From positions 1-10,598 of the forward strand of contig JAGBRF010000031.1 in the NCBI GenBank assembly GCA_017632555.1: 10,598 nt of DNA, read 5' to 3'. A program made the translations under genes and the position numbers. Under the pieces are notes generated by a model, which saw nothing but the letters and a program-made list of their open reading frames with translations, searched no databases and was not told the origin of the DNA. This document shows positions 1 to 6,538 of this stretch, in pieces. Every line of letters starts with the position of its first letter. Within the stretch, counting starts at the first letter, position 1. This DNA is from Alphaproteobacteria bacterium. GTDB lineage: Bacteria > Pseudomonadota > Alphaproteobacteria > RF32 > UBA3637.

Positions 1-152
1 GCAACCATCCATCCGCTTTTATCAACTAACCATTCTATGGGCTGCACCTCAATCCAATAGGCCTTTTTTTCTTTCACCAGATTTCCGTTAGATAACTTGC
101 TATCGTCGCCATGTGGACGTCCCGGAACACAAATATACCTTTTACCATCCAT
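1..152 (-). pseudogene. In-frame continuation of the DUF6273-like protein beyond a TAA stop (partial)
   Basis: Directly after the TAA at 153-155 the same minus-strand frame stays open to the window edge, starting with ATG at 152-150. The translation begins MDGKRYICVPG and later reads KAYWIEVQPIEWLVDK. From memory, proteins of this style (the DUF6273-like family seen in gut bacteria) have, after a 'TGKxYTxDS...F' segment, a block like 'EYxYNGKxYIR...LSNG...YWVEVEPIxWLVD'. The segment before the stop supplies the first part and this segment supplies the second, so both pieces look like one gene split by a nonsense codon. It could also be a separate downstream ORF using the ATG that abuts the stop, or the stop may be a sequence error. 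The true 3' end is outside the window. Confidence 0.55.
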
Positions 153-668
153 TTAGTATTCGGGGTAAGATGCGGCCTTAAAAGCCTTATTGTGCTTCTT
201 TAATCCAACTGAATCAAATGTATATTTCTTTCCTGTCGGATGGAGAGATTTTGAGGCATGTAATCTTTCTAATTTTTCACTGGTTCGCTCATCGGCGACT
301 GTTTGCGGGTATTGGCCATATTCTGCTACGCGGATTCCATCAATAGTCCGAGCAATGTTCGGGCTGATTTTAGATACCTCCGATGGGCTCAAAGCGGGGC
401 GCGCCGAAACTGGACGTTGATACGTGATATCCAAGATTATTTCGCCCTCACAGTGGACACAACACACGAATCCACGTCCATCCGAAGACGCGGACCAAGA
501 GGAACAAGTTAAATCATTTTCAGAAGTACGAGCACCCCAACCGGTCATATAGCCACCCAATATGACTGCTAAATCAGTCGGAGCAACAGCTGTTCCGTAC
601 TTCTTCATTACATCCAGGGCACCATCGCCCCAAATTTGATCTGTTGTTAAAAATGTAAAATCCGGCAT
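153..668 (-). CDS. DUF6273-like / C-type-lectin-like domain protein, apparently truncated
   Basis: A 171-residue ORF with no signal peptide. The start ATG (668-666) is supported by an AGGAG Shine-Dalgarno 6 nt upstream and by a good promoter. The N-terminus (FTFLTTDQIWGDGALDVMKK..ILGGYMTGWG) leads into a Trp/Gly-rich segment with several cysteines (LTCSSW, FVCCVHCEGE) ending in 'ARPALS' at about residues 90-94. That resembles the 'W..S..G...V....G....RPAL' pattern of DUF6273 / C-type-lectin-like folds. A second segment (VAEYGQYPQTVADE...LERL...TGKKYTFDS) matches what I recall as the linker of longer proteins of this type, and it stops at EY-TAA. Substrate and partner are unknown. The family assignment is from pattern memory only; truncation is inferred from the in-frame continuation beyond the stop. 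Confidence 0.7.
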   Translation of the reverse strand: MPDFTFLTTDQIWGDGALDVMKKYGTAVAPTDLAVILGGYMTGWGARTSENDLTCSSWSASSDGRGFVCCVHCEGEIILDITYQRPVSARPALSPSEVSKISPNIARTIDGIRVAEYGQYPQTVADERTSEKLERLHASKSLHPTGKKYTFDSVGLKKHNKAFKAASYPEY

Positions 669-698
669 CTCATTCTCCTTTTTTTATGTCTAAATATT

Positions 699-727
699 AT
701 TTTACGCCATATTCGAGGGAATGTCAA
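699..727 (-). promoter_or_regulatory. Sigma-70 promoter for the DUF6273-like gene
   Basis: On the minus strand TTGACA (727-722), a 17-bp spacer and TAAAAT (704-699) form a near-consensus promoter, placing transcription start near 692 and giving a leader of about 24 nt that carries the AGGAG site. The -35 box overlaps the TGA stop codon of the upstream ABC-F gene (726-724), so there is no room for a terminator between the genes and read-through from that gene is possible. Confidence 0.65.
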
Positions 728-2583
728 ACAGTTTCCAACTTTTCGTTTAATTCCAACCACAAATTTTCATCATTTTGCAAATCTTTGGTCAGGGTGGATA
801 ATTCCTTTTGCAAATCGACCATTTGTGCGGGTGTTAAAGTTTGCATAAACATTTGTTCAATGGTGGCAATGCGTTCATTTGTTTTTTGCATTTTGCCTTC
901 CAAAGCTTTGATTTGATTTTTAATGGGTTGCTGTGCCTGTAATTTGGCGGCTTGTTGTTGACGTTTTTCTTTTGGTGTCAATGTTGCTTTTTCTTCTTTT
1001 TTCGGGGTGCTTGGCAACGTTTTTTGTGTGTCCAACAACATTTTTTGATAGGTTTCGATATCGTCCGTGAACGGTTTGCAAGTGCCATCAGCAACTAACC
1101 AAAGCCGATCCGCCACCATTTCAATCAAATTCAAATCGTGCGTGATTAAAACAACCGCGCCCGTGTATGAATTTAGGGCGTCAACCAAAGCTTCTCTGGC
1201 ATCAATATCCAAATGGTTGGTGGGTTCGTCCAAAATCAACAAATTCGGGTTGCTGTGTGTAATAGCGGCAAACAATAAACGCGCTTTTTCACCCCCCGAC
1301 AGTTGTTCGATTTGGGTAATGGCTTTTTGTCCTTCCAATCCGAAAGCGGCCAAATGTGCGCGAACTTTTGTTTCATTCGCATCGGGCATTAAAGTTGAAA
1401 TATAAGCTGTCGGTGTTTGTCCGAACGGCAATTCTTCCATTTGATGTTGGGCAAAGTATCCGATGTTTATTTTTTTCGATTGTTCGATTTTGCCGTTCAT
1501 CAAGGGCAATTTGCCATCAATCAACTTTGCCAAAGTCGATTTACCATTGCCGTTTGCTCCCAATAAAGCAAAGCGGTCGTCTTTATCGATTTGTAAATTC
1601 AGCTTTGTCAAAACGGGTTTGTTTTCTTCGTATCCGACAGAACCGTCTTCTATTTTGAAAATAGGCGATGCCAATTCGATCGGTGTCGGAAATTCAAAAT
1701 GCGTGGAAATGTTTTCATAAGCAATGACATTCAACGTCAATTTTTCCAACATTTTCAATCGGCTTTGCGCTTGTTTTGCTTTGGTGGCTTTATACCGAAA
1801 GCGATTGACGAACGATTGCAAATGTTCGCGTTTGGCTTCTTGTTTTTCAATCAGCTTGTTTTGCAATTCCATTTGGACGGCGCGCAATCGTTGAAAATCA
1901 TCATAATTGCCCGTGTAAGTGTTTAATTTATGGCTTTCGAAATGGACAATCGTATTGCACAGGTTATTCAAAAAGTTTTTATCGTGCGAAATCAAAAGCA
2001 ACGTTCCGCGATATTTTTGCAAAAAATTCAACAGCCACAAAGACGCTTCCAAATCCAAATGGTTTGTCGGTTCATCAAGCAACAATATGTCGGACGGTTG
2101 GAACAAAGTCGCCGCCAATGCGACACGCACACGCCAACCACCCGAAAATTCGGATAAAGGGCGATAAAAATCGTCATCCTTAAAGCCCAATCCTTTTAAA
2201 ATTTGACAAGCTCTGGCTTCGGCCGTATCGGCTTTGATGGCGTTTAATCGTTCGTAAATTTCCGCCAACTGTGTTTCGGGGGCATTTTGCAAACGGTTTA
2301 ACAATTCCGTTCTTTCTTTGTCCGCTTCCAATAAGTAAGTCAAAGGCGGAGTGTCGATGTTGTTTATTTCCTGACGCATATAAGCAATACGGCTGTTGCT
2401 TGGGTAAGCAATGGATCCCGTTTCAATGCTTTGTTCGTTCAAAATGGCTCTGAATAACGTTGATTTACCGCATCCGTTATGTCCGATCAGCCCGACTTTT
2501 TTGTTGTCGGGAATGTGCGCACTGGCATTTTCCAGTAACGTTTTACCGCAAATGCGAATAGTAATGTTATTCAAATCAATCAT
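724..2583 (-). CDS. yheS: ABC-F family ATPase, YheS-type
   Basis: A 619-residue soluble ABC-F protein with two ATPase domains and no membrane segments. Domain 1 has Walker A GHNGCGKST (34-42), signature FSGGW (146-150) and Walker B with DEPTNHLD (170-177). Domain 2 has Walker A GANGNGKST (342-350), LSGGE (428-432) and DEPTNHLD (452-459). Between them lies a basic linker with the 'RFRxKATKAKQAQSR' block (about 261-275), typical of the tRNA-interacting P-site motif region. The C-terminal ~90 residues are Lys/Gln/Glu-rich and probably coiled coil. Overall order and length fit the YheS branch, which acts on the ribosome during elongation; E. coli YheS aligns well from memory. It is most likely housekeeping rather than an antibiotic-protection ABC-F. 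The ATG at 2583 has no Shine-Dalgarno, and the promoter predicts an essentially leaderless message. The gene ends in TGA 55 bp before the next start. Confidence 0.93.
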   Translation of the reverse strand: MIDLNNITIRICGKTLLENASAHIPDNKKVGLIGHNGCGKSTLFRAILNEQSIETGSIAYPSNSRIAYMRQEINNIDTPPLTYLLEADKERTELLNRLQNAPETQLAEIYERLNAIKADTAEARACQILKGLGFKDDDFYRPLSEFSGGWRVRVALAATLFQPSDILLLDEPTNHLDLEASLWLLNFLQKYRGTLLLISHDKNFLNNLCNTIVHFESHKLNTYTGNYDDFQRLRAVQMELQNKLIEKQEAKREHLQSFVNRFRYKATKAKQAQSRLKMLEKLTLNVIAYENISTHFEFPTPIELASPIFKIEDGSVGYEENKPVLTKLNLQIDKDDRFALLGANGNGKSTLAKLIDGKLPLMNGKIEQSKKINIGYFAQHQMEELPFGQTPTAYISTLMPDANETKVRAHLAAFGLEGQKAITQIEQLSGGEKARLLFAAITHSNPNLLILDEPTNHLDIDAREALVDALNSYTGAVVLITHDLNLIEMVADRLWLVADGTCKPFTDDIETYQKMLLDTQKTLPSTPKKEEKATLTPKEKRQQQAAKLQAQQPIKNQIKALEGKMQKTNERIATIEQMFMQTLTPAQMVDLQKELSTLTKDLQNDENLWLELNEKLETV

Positions 2584-2591
2584 AATGGGTG

Positions 2592-2620
2592 TTTATACAC
2601 TTTTTTTGTAAAAAAGTCAA
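2592..2620 (-). promoter_or_regulatory. Sigma-70 promoter giving a leaderless ABC-F mRNA
   Basis: On the minus strand TTGACT (2620-2615), an exact 17-bp spacer rich in T then A, and TATAAA (2597-2592). Only 8 bp separate the -10 box from the ATG at 2583, so the expected transcription start falls at or within about 2 nt of the start codon. This agrees with the lack of any Shine-Dalgarno before that ATG. It faces away from the promoter of the secreted-protein genes; the two -35 boxes are 22 bp apart across an A/T-rich tract. Confidence 0.7.
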
Positions 2621-2642
2621 AGCAAAGGTTTTAAAATATTTG

Positions 2643-2670
2643 TTGACATTGTTCTTATGTGGGGTAGTAT
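2643..2670 (+). promoter_or_regulatory. Sigma-70 promoter of the exported-protein gene pair
   Basis: TTGACA (2643-2648), 16-bp spacer, then TAGTAT (2665-2670). Transcription would start near 2677, leaving a leader of about 30 nt before the ATG at 2709. An overlapping TATGAA at 2668-2673 is a less well spaced alternative -10. The A/T-rich stretch just upstream (about 2621-2642) is shared with the divergent ABC-F promoter. Confidence 0.55.
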
Positions 2671-2708
2671 GAATACGTTATGGTATGTGTAGATTTTTCG
2701 GGGGAAAA

Positions 2709-4076
2709 ATGAAGAAAATCTTATTTTTATTTATGTTGATGGCATCTTTTTCCGTTTATGCAAAAGAATATAAAATGGAAGAAGTTGATTGTTATTTTTC
2801 AGCAAATGGTGGCAGAATAATTTGTAAAGATAAAGAAGATGCTTTAATTGATGGTACTTTGGAAATAGTGAGCAAAATTCCGAATTTTGAAAGTAAAGAA
2901 CTGGAAATATTGGAAGTTAAAGGAAAACAAAATTTCGTAAAAGGTAAAGCGGAAGGAAAATTTGCTTTCTATTATTCTTCTAATAAACAACTTTTTCAAG
3001 AGGGCGTTTATGAAAACGGCGCCAAAGAAGGAACCTTTAAAACATATAATCAGCAAGGTCAGTTGATAAGAGAAGAAAATTATAAAAACGGTATCTATGA
3101 TGGCAACTTTGCTTCTTATGATAAAAATGGGAAAAAAATCGAAGAGGCTGTTTTTAAAAACGGACGGATGATTTCTTCCGGATACGAAAGTTGGGACGGT
3201 GGAAAAGTTCAATATAACGAAAACGAGAAAGTGGAATATTTCAAAAATGGTTCACTTAAAGGTAAGCACACAAAAGATGGTATTTCAAAAACCTATTTTG
3301 AAAACGGGAAAGTAAGAACAGAACAAGAATTTAAAGACGGGATGCCGGTTGGAAATAAAAAAGTATATTTTGTTGATGGTTCATTAAAGGGAGAAATTGT
3401 TTATAAAAATGGTCTTCCGGAAAGAAGTTACCAAGAAAAACTTGCCACGGAAGATACAGAAGTAAATATGGATGGGAAAAGTCTTATATGCGAAAAAAAT
3501 ATGGAAATAAGGCCTCATGATACGTATGTTTTTTGCAGAGATAAAAAAGATAACCCTTTCTCCGGAAAGCTAGTAAGTGCCGGGAACAGAACAACAATTA
3601 CCTTTTACTTCAAAGACGGATTTTTTGATAAAATGGTAGCAGAGATGCCAAATTCAAACAAACAAATAAATTATGCAGACAGAGGTCATGTTTTCCGTGT
3701 AGATAATTACAGGGAAGGAACTTTTTATGAAAGTACGTTTTATATGCCGGAAGTTACCTATAGTGTTAAAAAAGACCAAAATGGGAATTTTGAGTGGAAA
3801 ACAATGGGGCATGGTGGCCTGACACGGCCTAATCCGAAAGACGAAATTATCAGTCAAGGTGAAGCTTTTGATTTTCCTAAGAAAGGAACAATTCTTGTTG
3901 CTCAGGAAAAATCTGATAAACCGGGTTGGTGTGATATGATTGTTCAGGCGCAAGATGGTAATAATTGGTATATAATCCAAAAAAACTGCCTGCATTTCAA
4001 ATCTGGTGATAAAGTAATTTTCATGCGAGGCAGTTATGATGCATTTGATAATTTAAGTGTTGTTCAAGGAGAGTAA
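2709..4076 (+). CDS. Exported MORN_2 / YwqK-like repeat protein
   Basis: 455 residues, starting at ATG 2709. I prefer this to the in-frame ATG at 2685 because it gives a clean signal peptide: MKK, a hydrophobic core, then SVYA before Lys19. It also follows a GGGGGA Shine-Dalgarno-like run. The product is therefore expected outside the cytoplasm. Residues about 83-235 hold tandem repeats of roughly 20 residues of the type 'Y.NG...G.F..Y...G' (VYENGAKEGTFKTYNQQG, NYKNGIYDGNFASYDKNG and others), characteristic of MORN_2 variant repeats. A module with two cysteines and 'CKDKxD....G.L' occurs at about 28-51 and again after the repeats ('FCRDKKDNPFSGKL'), suggesting an internal duplication. Function is unknown. 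Such proteins are often auto-named 'YwqK family antitoxin', but no toxin partner is visible. It ends 1 bp before the next ATG, so the two genes form an operon. The coding strand is noticeably A-rich compared with the flanking housekeeping genes. Confidence 0.88.
   Translation: MKKILFLFMLMASFSVYAKEYKMEEVDCYFSANGGRIICKDKEDALIDGTLEIVSKIPNFESKELEILEVKGKQNFVKGKAEGKFAFYYSSNKQLFQEGVYENGAKEGTFKTYNQQGQLIREENYKNGIYDGNFASYDKNGKKIEEAVFKNGRMISSGYESWDGGKVQYNENEKVEYFKNGSLKGKHTKDGISKTYFENGKVRTEQEFKDGMPVGNKKVYFVDGSLKGEIVYKNGLPERSYQEKLATEDTEVNMDGKSLICEKNMEIRPHDTYVFCRDKKDNPFSGKLVSAGNRTTITFYFKDGFFDKMVAEMPNSNKQINYADRGHVFRVDNYREGTFYESTFYMPEVTYSVKKDQNGNFEWKTMGHGGLTRPNPKDEIISQGEAFDFPKKGTILVAQEKSDKPGWCDMIVQAQDGNNWYIIQKNCLHFKSGDKVIFMRGSYDAFDNLSVVQGE
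4066..4071 (+). promoter_or_regulatory. Ribosome binding site that decides the start at 4078
   Basis: AAGGAG lies 6 nt before ATG 4078, within the last codons of the preceding gene. An in-frame ATG at 4057 lies upstream of this site and would prepend seven charged/polar residues to the signal peptide, so 4078 is the better start. The arrangement (stop TAA at 4074-4076, ATG at 4078) suggests translational coupling. Confidence 0.75.
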
Positions 4077-4077
4077 A

Positions 4078-5334
4078 ATGATTTACGTAGTAGTTTTTAT
4101 TTTGAGCATTTTTTTATCTGTACCGGCTTTTTCACAAACTTCTTTTTATGACAGAGATGATATTTTGTGTAGTCCACGAACTCACAAATGCGTTGATATA
4201 GATGGAAATGAAATTAAGCAAGATGAAGAAAAACCAAAAAAGCAAGGAAGATCATTGGTTAGTATATTAAAAAAGACAGCTCTATTTAAAGGATCTGATG
4301 AACCGGAAGAAACGAAAGATCAGTATATTAAAGAACTTGATACAAATTTAATTTCAAACAGCAAAAACGTATATTTTGCAAGAGAGAGAATGGAAGATTT
4401 AAGACAGGCACTTTATAGAATTGACAGAAAAAAAGAAATTCATATTACATCGGATAGTGCTTTGGCGGAATTTTTTATTCCGGAATTGGCAGGAAAATTG
4501 GTTGAAAATAATAAAATTGTGAATGATGAAAAGCACGTCAGTTATTCTTTTTTTGGTAAAAATAATTGCTTAAAGGAAGGTGACTGTTTTGCTGTTGTGA
4601 CAAAAGAAAATGATCTGCAAGAAAAGAAAATATGGCAACCCGGAATTGTCGATGCAAATCAATATAAATTTTCAATTATAAAACCAACCAAATACAGCAA
4701 AAATTTATATATTGTTAATCCGTTCTGGTTGGAAGAAAACCAAAACAAAACGCCTTTTGAAAAGGGTGGTGAAATTTATATCAAAGATGTCAGAGGACTT
4801 TTGATCGGTTGTTATAAAGGCGGGCCTGCCATAGTAAACGATGAAAGTGAATGCGATAAATGTCCAAACCGAAGAATGAATTTAGAAGGATTTTGCTTGG
4901 GTTGTGAATTGCCGGACGATTTAAGAAATGAAAAAGAGTATTTGGAAAAAGTTCGAAATGTTATTTTGAGTGAATTTCCACAAAAAATCAACGATGTTTT
5001 GGATGAAGAAACGCGTTCAACCAATCCGATGTTGGAATGTAGTTTTTATATTGATGCGGATGGCCGTGCATCTTGGACGGGGTGTATGAGCCAACTGGCT
5101 CATAAAACAATGGTTCCGATTATTCAATCGTTGGTGTATCCGCCTCTACCTAAATCAATTTTGGAACATTATGACCAAATCAACTTTAATTTTATATATG
5201 CACAAGATTTACAGAAAATAGATTATTCTTGCGGTCAGATTCGCTACGAAGATATGATGGAACGTCAATCGGAATGCGAACGTGGATATGATACATTTTG
5301 GGATAATGGTGTTTGCAGAAAGACAAAAAAGTAA
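4078..5334 (+). CDS. Exported cysteine-containing protein with TonB/TolA-C-like C-terminal domain
   Basis: 418 residues. The N-terminus is a signal peptide (hydrophobic core, then PAFS before Gln20), so the product is probably periplasmic or surface-linked. The middle (about 40-250) is charged and not recognisable. A four-cysteine knuckle follows, C259-x2-C262-x10-C273-x2-C276, which could bind a metal or form disulfides. From about 285 to 393 the layout resembles TonB/TolA C-terminal domains: a helix (EYLEKVRNVILSEFP), a strand with 'CSFYIDADGRASWTGC', a helix, then 'YPPLPKSI...INFNFIY'. The 'G.a.....C...A..PPLP...F.F' order is the reason for the call, which is an inference. The tail has three more cysteines. 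It is co-transcribed with the MORN-repeat protein and converges on the methyltransferase gene with a 5-bp gap. No known family name is claimed. Confidence 0.85.
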   Translation: MIYVVVFILSIFLSVPAFSQTSFYDRDDILCSPRTHKCVDIDGNEIKQDEEKPKKQGRSLVSILKKTALFKGSDEPEETKDQYIKELDTNLISNSKNVYFARERMEDLRQALYRIDRKKEIHITSDSALAEFFIPELAGKLVENNKIVNDEKHVSYSFFGKNNCLKEGDCFAVVTKENDLQEKKIWQPGIVDANQYKFSIIKPTKYSKNLYIVNPFWLEENQNKTPFEKGGEIYIKDVRGLLIGCYKGGPAIVNDESECDKCPNRRMNLEGFCLGCELPDDLRNEKEYLEKVRNVILSEFPQKINDVLDEETRSTNPMLECSFYIDADGRASWTGCMSQLAHKTMVPIIQSLVYPPLPKSILEHYDQINFNFIYAQDLQKIDYSCGQIRYEDMMERQSECERGYDTFWDNGVCRKTKK

Positions 5335-5339
5335 GGGTG

Positions 5340-6044
5340 TCAAAGCAAAGCTTTTGCGTTGCGCATAATTTGTTCAATTGCTTCGGGGCGGGTATCGTCC
5401 GTATTATGTAAAACAAAGCCGTTGTGAATTTGAAATGGTGCTTTGCTGTTCATAGTCGCTTGAATAATAACGCGTTTCGGGGGGACGTTTTCCTTTGGCC
5501 AAAGCGGTATCAGGGTTATTTTTCCCATGCGTCCGTTCAATATGGATAAAATTTCGGGAACGGCTTCTGTTCTGTGAATGATTGTTAAAGTTCCTTTGGC
5601 ACGAACTTTTTTTATGCAAAAATTCAGCCATACGGACAACGGAGTTTCTATTTTATGCGCCTTTGCCGTGACTTCGTTTTGGCGCAACATATCTTCCGTA
5701 AAATAGGGCGGGTTAGTCACAACGTGATGAAATTGCCGTTCTTTCCATTCGTGTGGCGGATGGGAAACATCGCCCAAAACAACTTCGAAATCCATACCGT
5801 TGAGCAGGGCGTTTTGACGTGCCAAATCCGCCATTTGCGGTTGAACTTCCAAACCGGTTGCTTTTACGGGAACACGTGCCATAATGCACAAAGCCACAAC
5901 ACCGTTTCCGCAACCGACATCCAAAACAGTTTCGTTCGGTTTTGCCGGAACAGCAGATGCCACCAAAACAGCATCCGAAGTGGCCTTATAGTCCCCTTGT
6001 TTCAGTTTTATTTTTCCACCAAGAAAATCATCAGTTGTGGTCAT
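5340..6044 (-). CDS. trmN6: TrmN6-like tRNA1(Val) adenine-37 N6-methyltransferase
   Basis: A 234-residue SAM-dependent methyltransferase. Motif I is VLDVGCGNG (40-48), a GLEVQPQ acidic-loop region follows at about 64-70, and the adenine-N6 catalytic motif NPPY is at 111-114. The N-terminal 'DDFLGGKIKLKQ...ATSDAVLVA' is the usual opening of COG4123 proteins, which modify A37 next to the anticodon of a valine tRNA in E. coli (TrmN6/YfiC). Alphaproteobacterial members share this opening but their tRNA target is less well established, so specificity is inferred. The ATG (6044) lies 9 bp after the stop of the preceding gene and no Shine-Dalgarno is visible, so translation probably depends on coupling. 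It ends in TGA 5 bp from the convergent gene, with no intrinsic terminator between them. Confidence 0.85.
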   Translation of the reverse strand: MTTTDDFLGGKIKLKQGDYKATSDAVLVASAVPAKPNETVLDVGCGNGVVALCIMARVPVKATGLEVQPQMADLARQNALLNGMDFEVVLGDVSHPPHEWKERQFHHVVTNPPYFTEDMLRQNEVTAKAHKIETPLSVWLNFCIKKVRAKGTLTIIHRTEAVPEILSILNGRMGKITLIPLWPKENVPPKRVIIQATMNSKAPFQIHNGFVLHNTDDTRPEAIEQIMRNAKALL

Positions 6045-6053
6045 AACAACACA

Positions 6054-6464
6054 TCAATGTCTGCAATTGCAGTGTCCGTTTGATTTGCACTTTCCGCCAC
6101 AACATCCGGCGTGTGAGTGTCCGACTTTTTTGGGTCTCATATATTCCGGTTTGAATTCATCAAAACGGTATAGTTCATTGGGAAGAGTATATTCCGGTCT
6201 GAATTCAACGGTTTTGACCGTGTGTTCATACATAAAGCCGTTGTAATCCAAGCTTGAAGAAATCTTATTCAAATCGTCAACAGACATTTCATTTTGCAAT
6301 GTGCAGAATGTAACAAGTGCATCATTTTTATCTTTTTTGCGTAAATTTTCGATCAACATTTTTGTATGATGCGTTTTGAAATCCTGGTCAGAAATTGCAT
6401 TGATTAAAGATTCACGATTTGTGTATTTTACAATGCTTGATAATTTAATAACTCTTTCAATCAT
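6054..6464 (-). CDS. Small protein of unknown function with Cys/His-rich C-terminal tail
   Basis: 136 residues, cytoplasmic by appearance (no signal peptide or membrane segment). Start ATG 6464 follows AAAGGG with about 7 nt spacing. Residues 1-81 align without gaps to the N-terminus of the next upstream gene (25 identities over 80 positions counted by eye), so the two are tandem paralogs. Residues about 89-111 contain two copies of 'EF(R/K)PEY' 16 residues apart, encoded by a 20-bp near-identical repeat. The last 22 residues (115-136) contain five Cys and four His (for example SHAGCCGGKC, then GHCNCRH), a composition suited to binding Zn, Ni or Cu. Function is unknown; a metal store or chaperone, or a metal-dependent adaptor, would fit but is speculation. 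Its own consensus promoter lies upstream, and trmN6 is probably co-transcribed downstream. Confidence 0.85.
   Translation of the reverse strand: MIERVIKLSSIVKYTNRESLINAISDQDFKTHHTKMLIENLRKKDKNDALVTFCTLQNEMSVDDLNKISSSLDYNGFMYEHTVKTVEFRPEYTLPNELYRFDEFKPEYMRPKKVGHSHAGCCGGKCKSNGHCNCRH
6140..6207 (-). repeat. 20-bp intragenic direct repeat encoding EF(R/K)PEY
   Basis: Positions 6140-6159 and 6188-6207 are the same 20 bases with one mismatch, set 48 bp apart, which is exactly 16 codons. Both encode the same hexapeptide apart from an Arg/Lys swap. It appears to be a recent short in-frame duplication, or conserved peptide repeats using the same codons. Confidence 0.7.
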
Positions 6465-6503
6465 TTTTTTACCCTTTCACAATTAATCCCCTACGCAAAA
6501 CGC

Positions 6504-6531
6504 ATTATACTTAAAAAAATAAAAAAGTCAA
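6504..6531 (-). promoter_or_regulatory. Consensus sigma-70 promoter of the Cys/His-tail gene
   Basis: On the minus strand TTGACT (6531-6526), 16-bp T-rich spacer, then a perfect TATAAT (6509-6504). Transcription start is expected near 6497, giving a leader of about 33 nt with the AAAGGG site. It lies entirely within the 74-bp gap between the paralogs (6465-6538), so the second paralog and trmN6 can be expressed independently of the first. Confidence 0.75.
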
Positions 6532-6538
6532 GAACTTA

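Noticed and set aside
724..2583. Antibiotic-resistance ABC-F protein
   Set aside because: The linker and C-terminal layout match the housekeeping YheS branch and there is no resistance-gene context or attenuator leader.
1067..2611. Several plus-strand ORFs opposite the ABC-F gene
   Set aside because: They lie wholly antisense to a strongly supported ABC-F gene, encode no recognisable domains, and lack convincing ribosome binding sites.
2685..2708. Upstream ATG (2685) as start of the MORN-repeat protein
   Set aside because: It would place MCRFFGGK before the signal peptide; the ATG at 2709 gives a proper signal peptide and follows a GGGGGA site, and 2685 lies very close to the predicted transcription start.
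2844..3995. Minus-strand ORFs opposite the MORN-repeat gene
   Set aside because: They are antisense shadows of an A-rich coding strand, giving Phe/Ile-rich translations without domain patterns.
2709..4076. Antitoxin of a toxin-antitoxin pair, as YwqK-like proteins are often labelled
   Set aside because: The protein has a signal peptide and its partner gene is a larger exported protein; nothing resembles a toxin.
5345..5357. Terminator hairpin between the convergent genes
   Set aside because: The GCAAA/TTTGC stem has only 5 bp, a 3-base loop and no following T-run on either strand.
5655..6246. Plus-strand ORFs opposite trmN6 and the Cys/His-tail gene
   Set aside because: They overlap well-supported minus-strand genes and have no domain signature or ribosome binding site.
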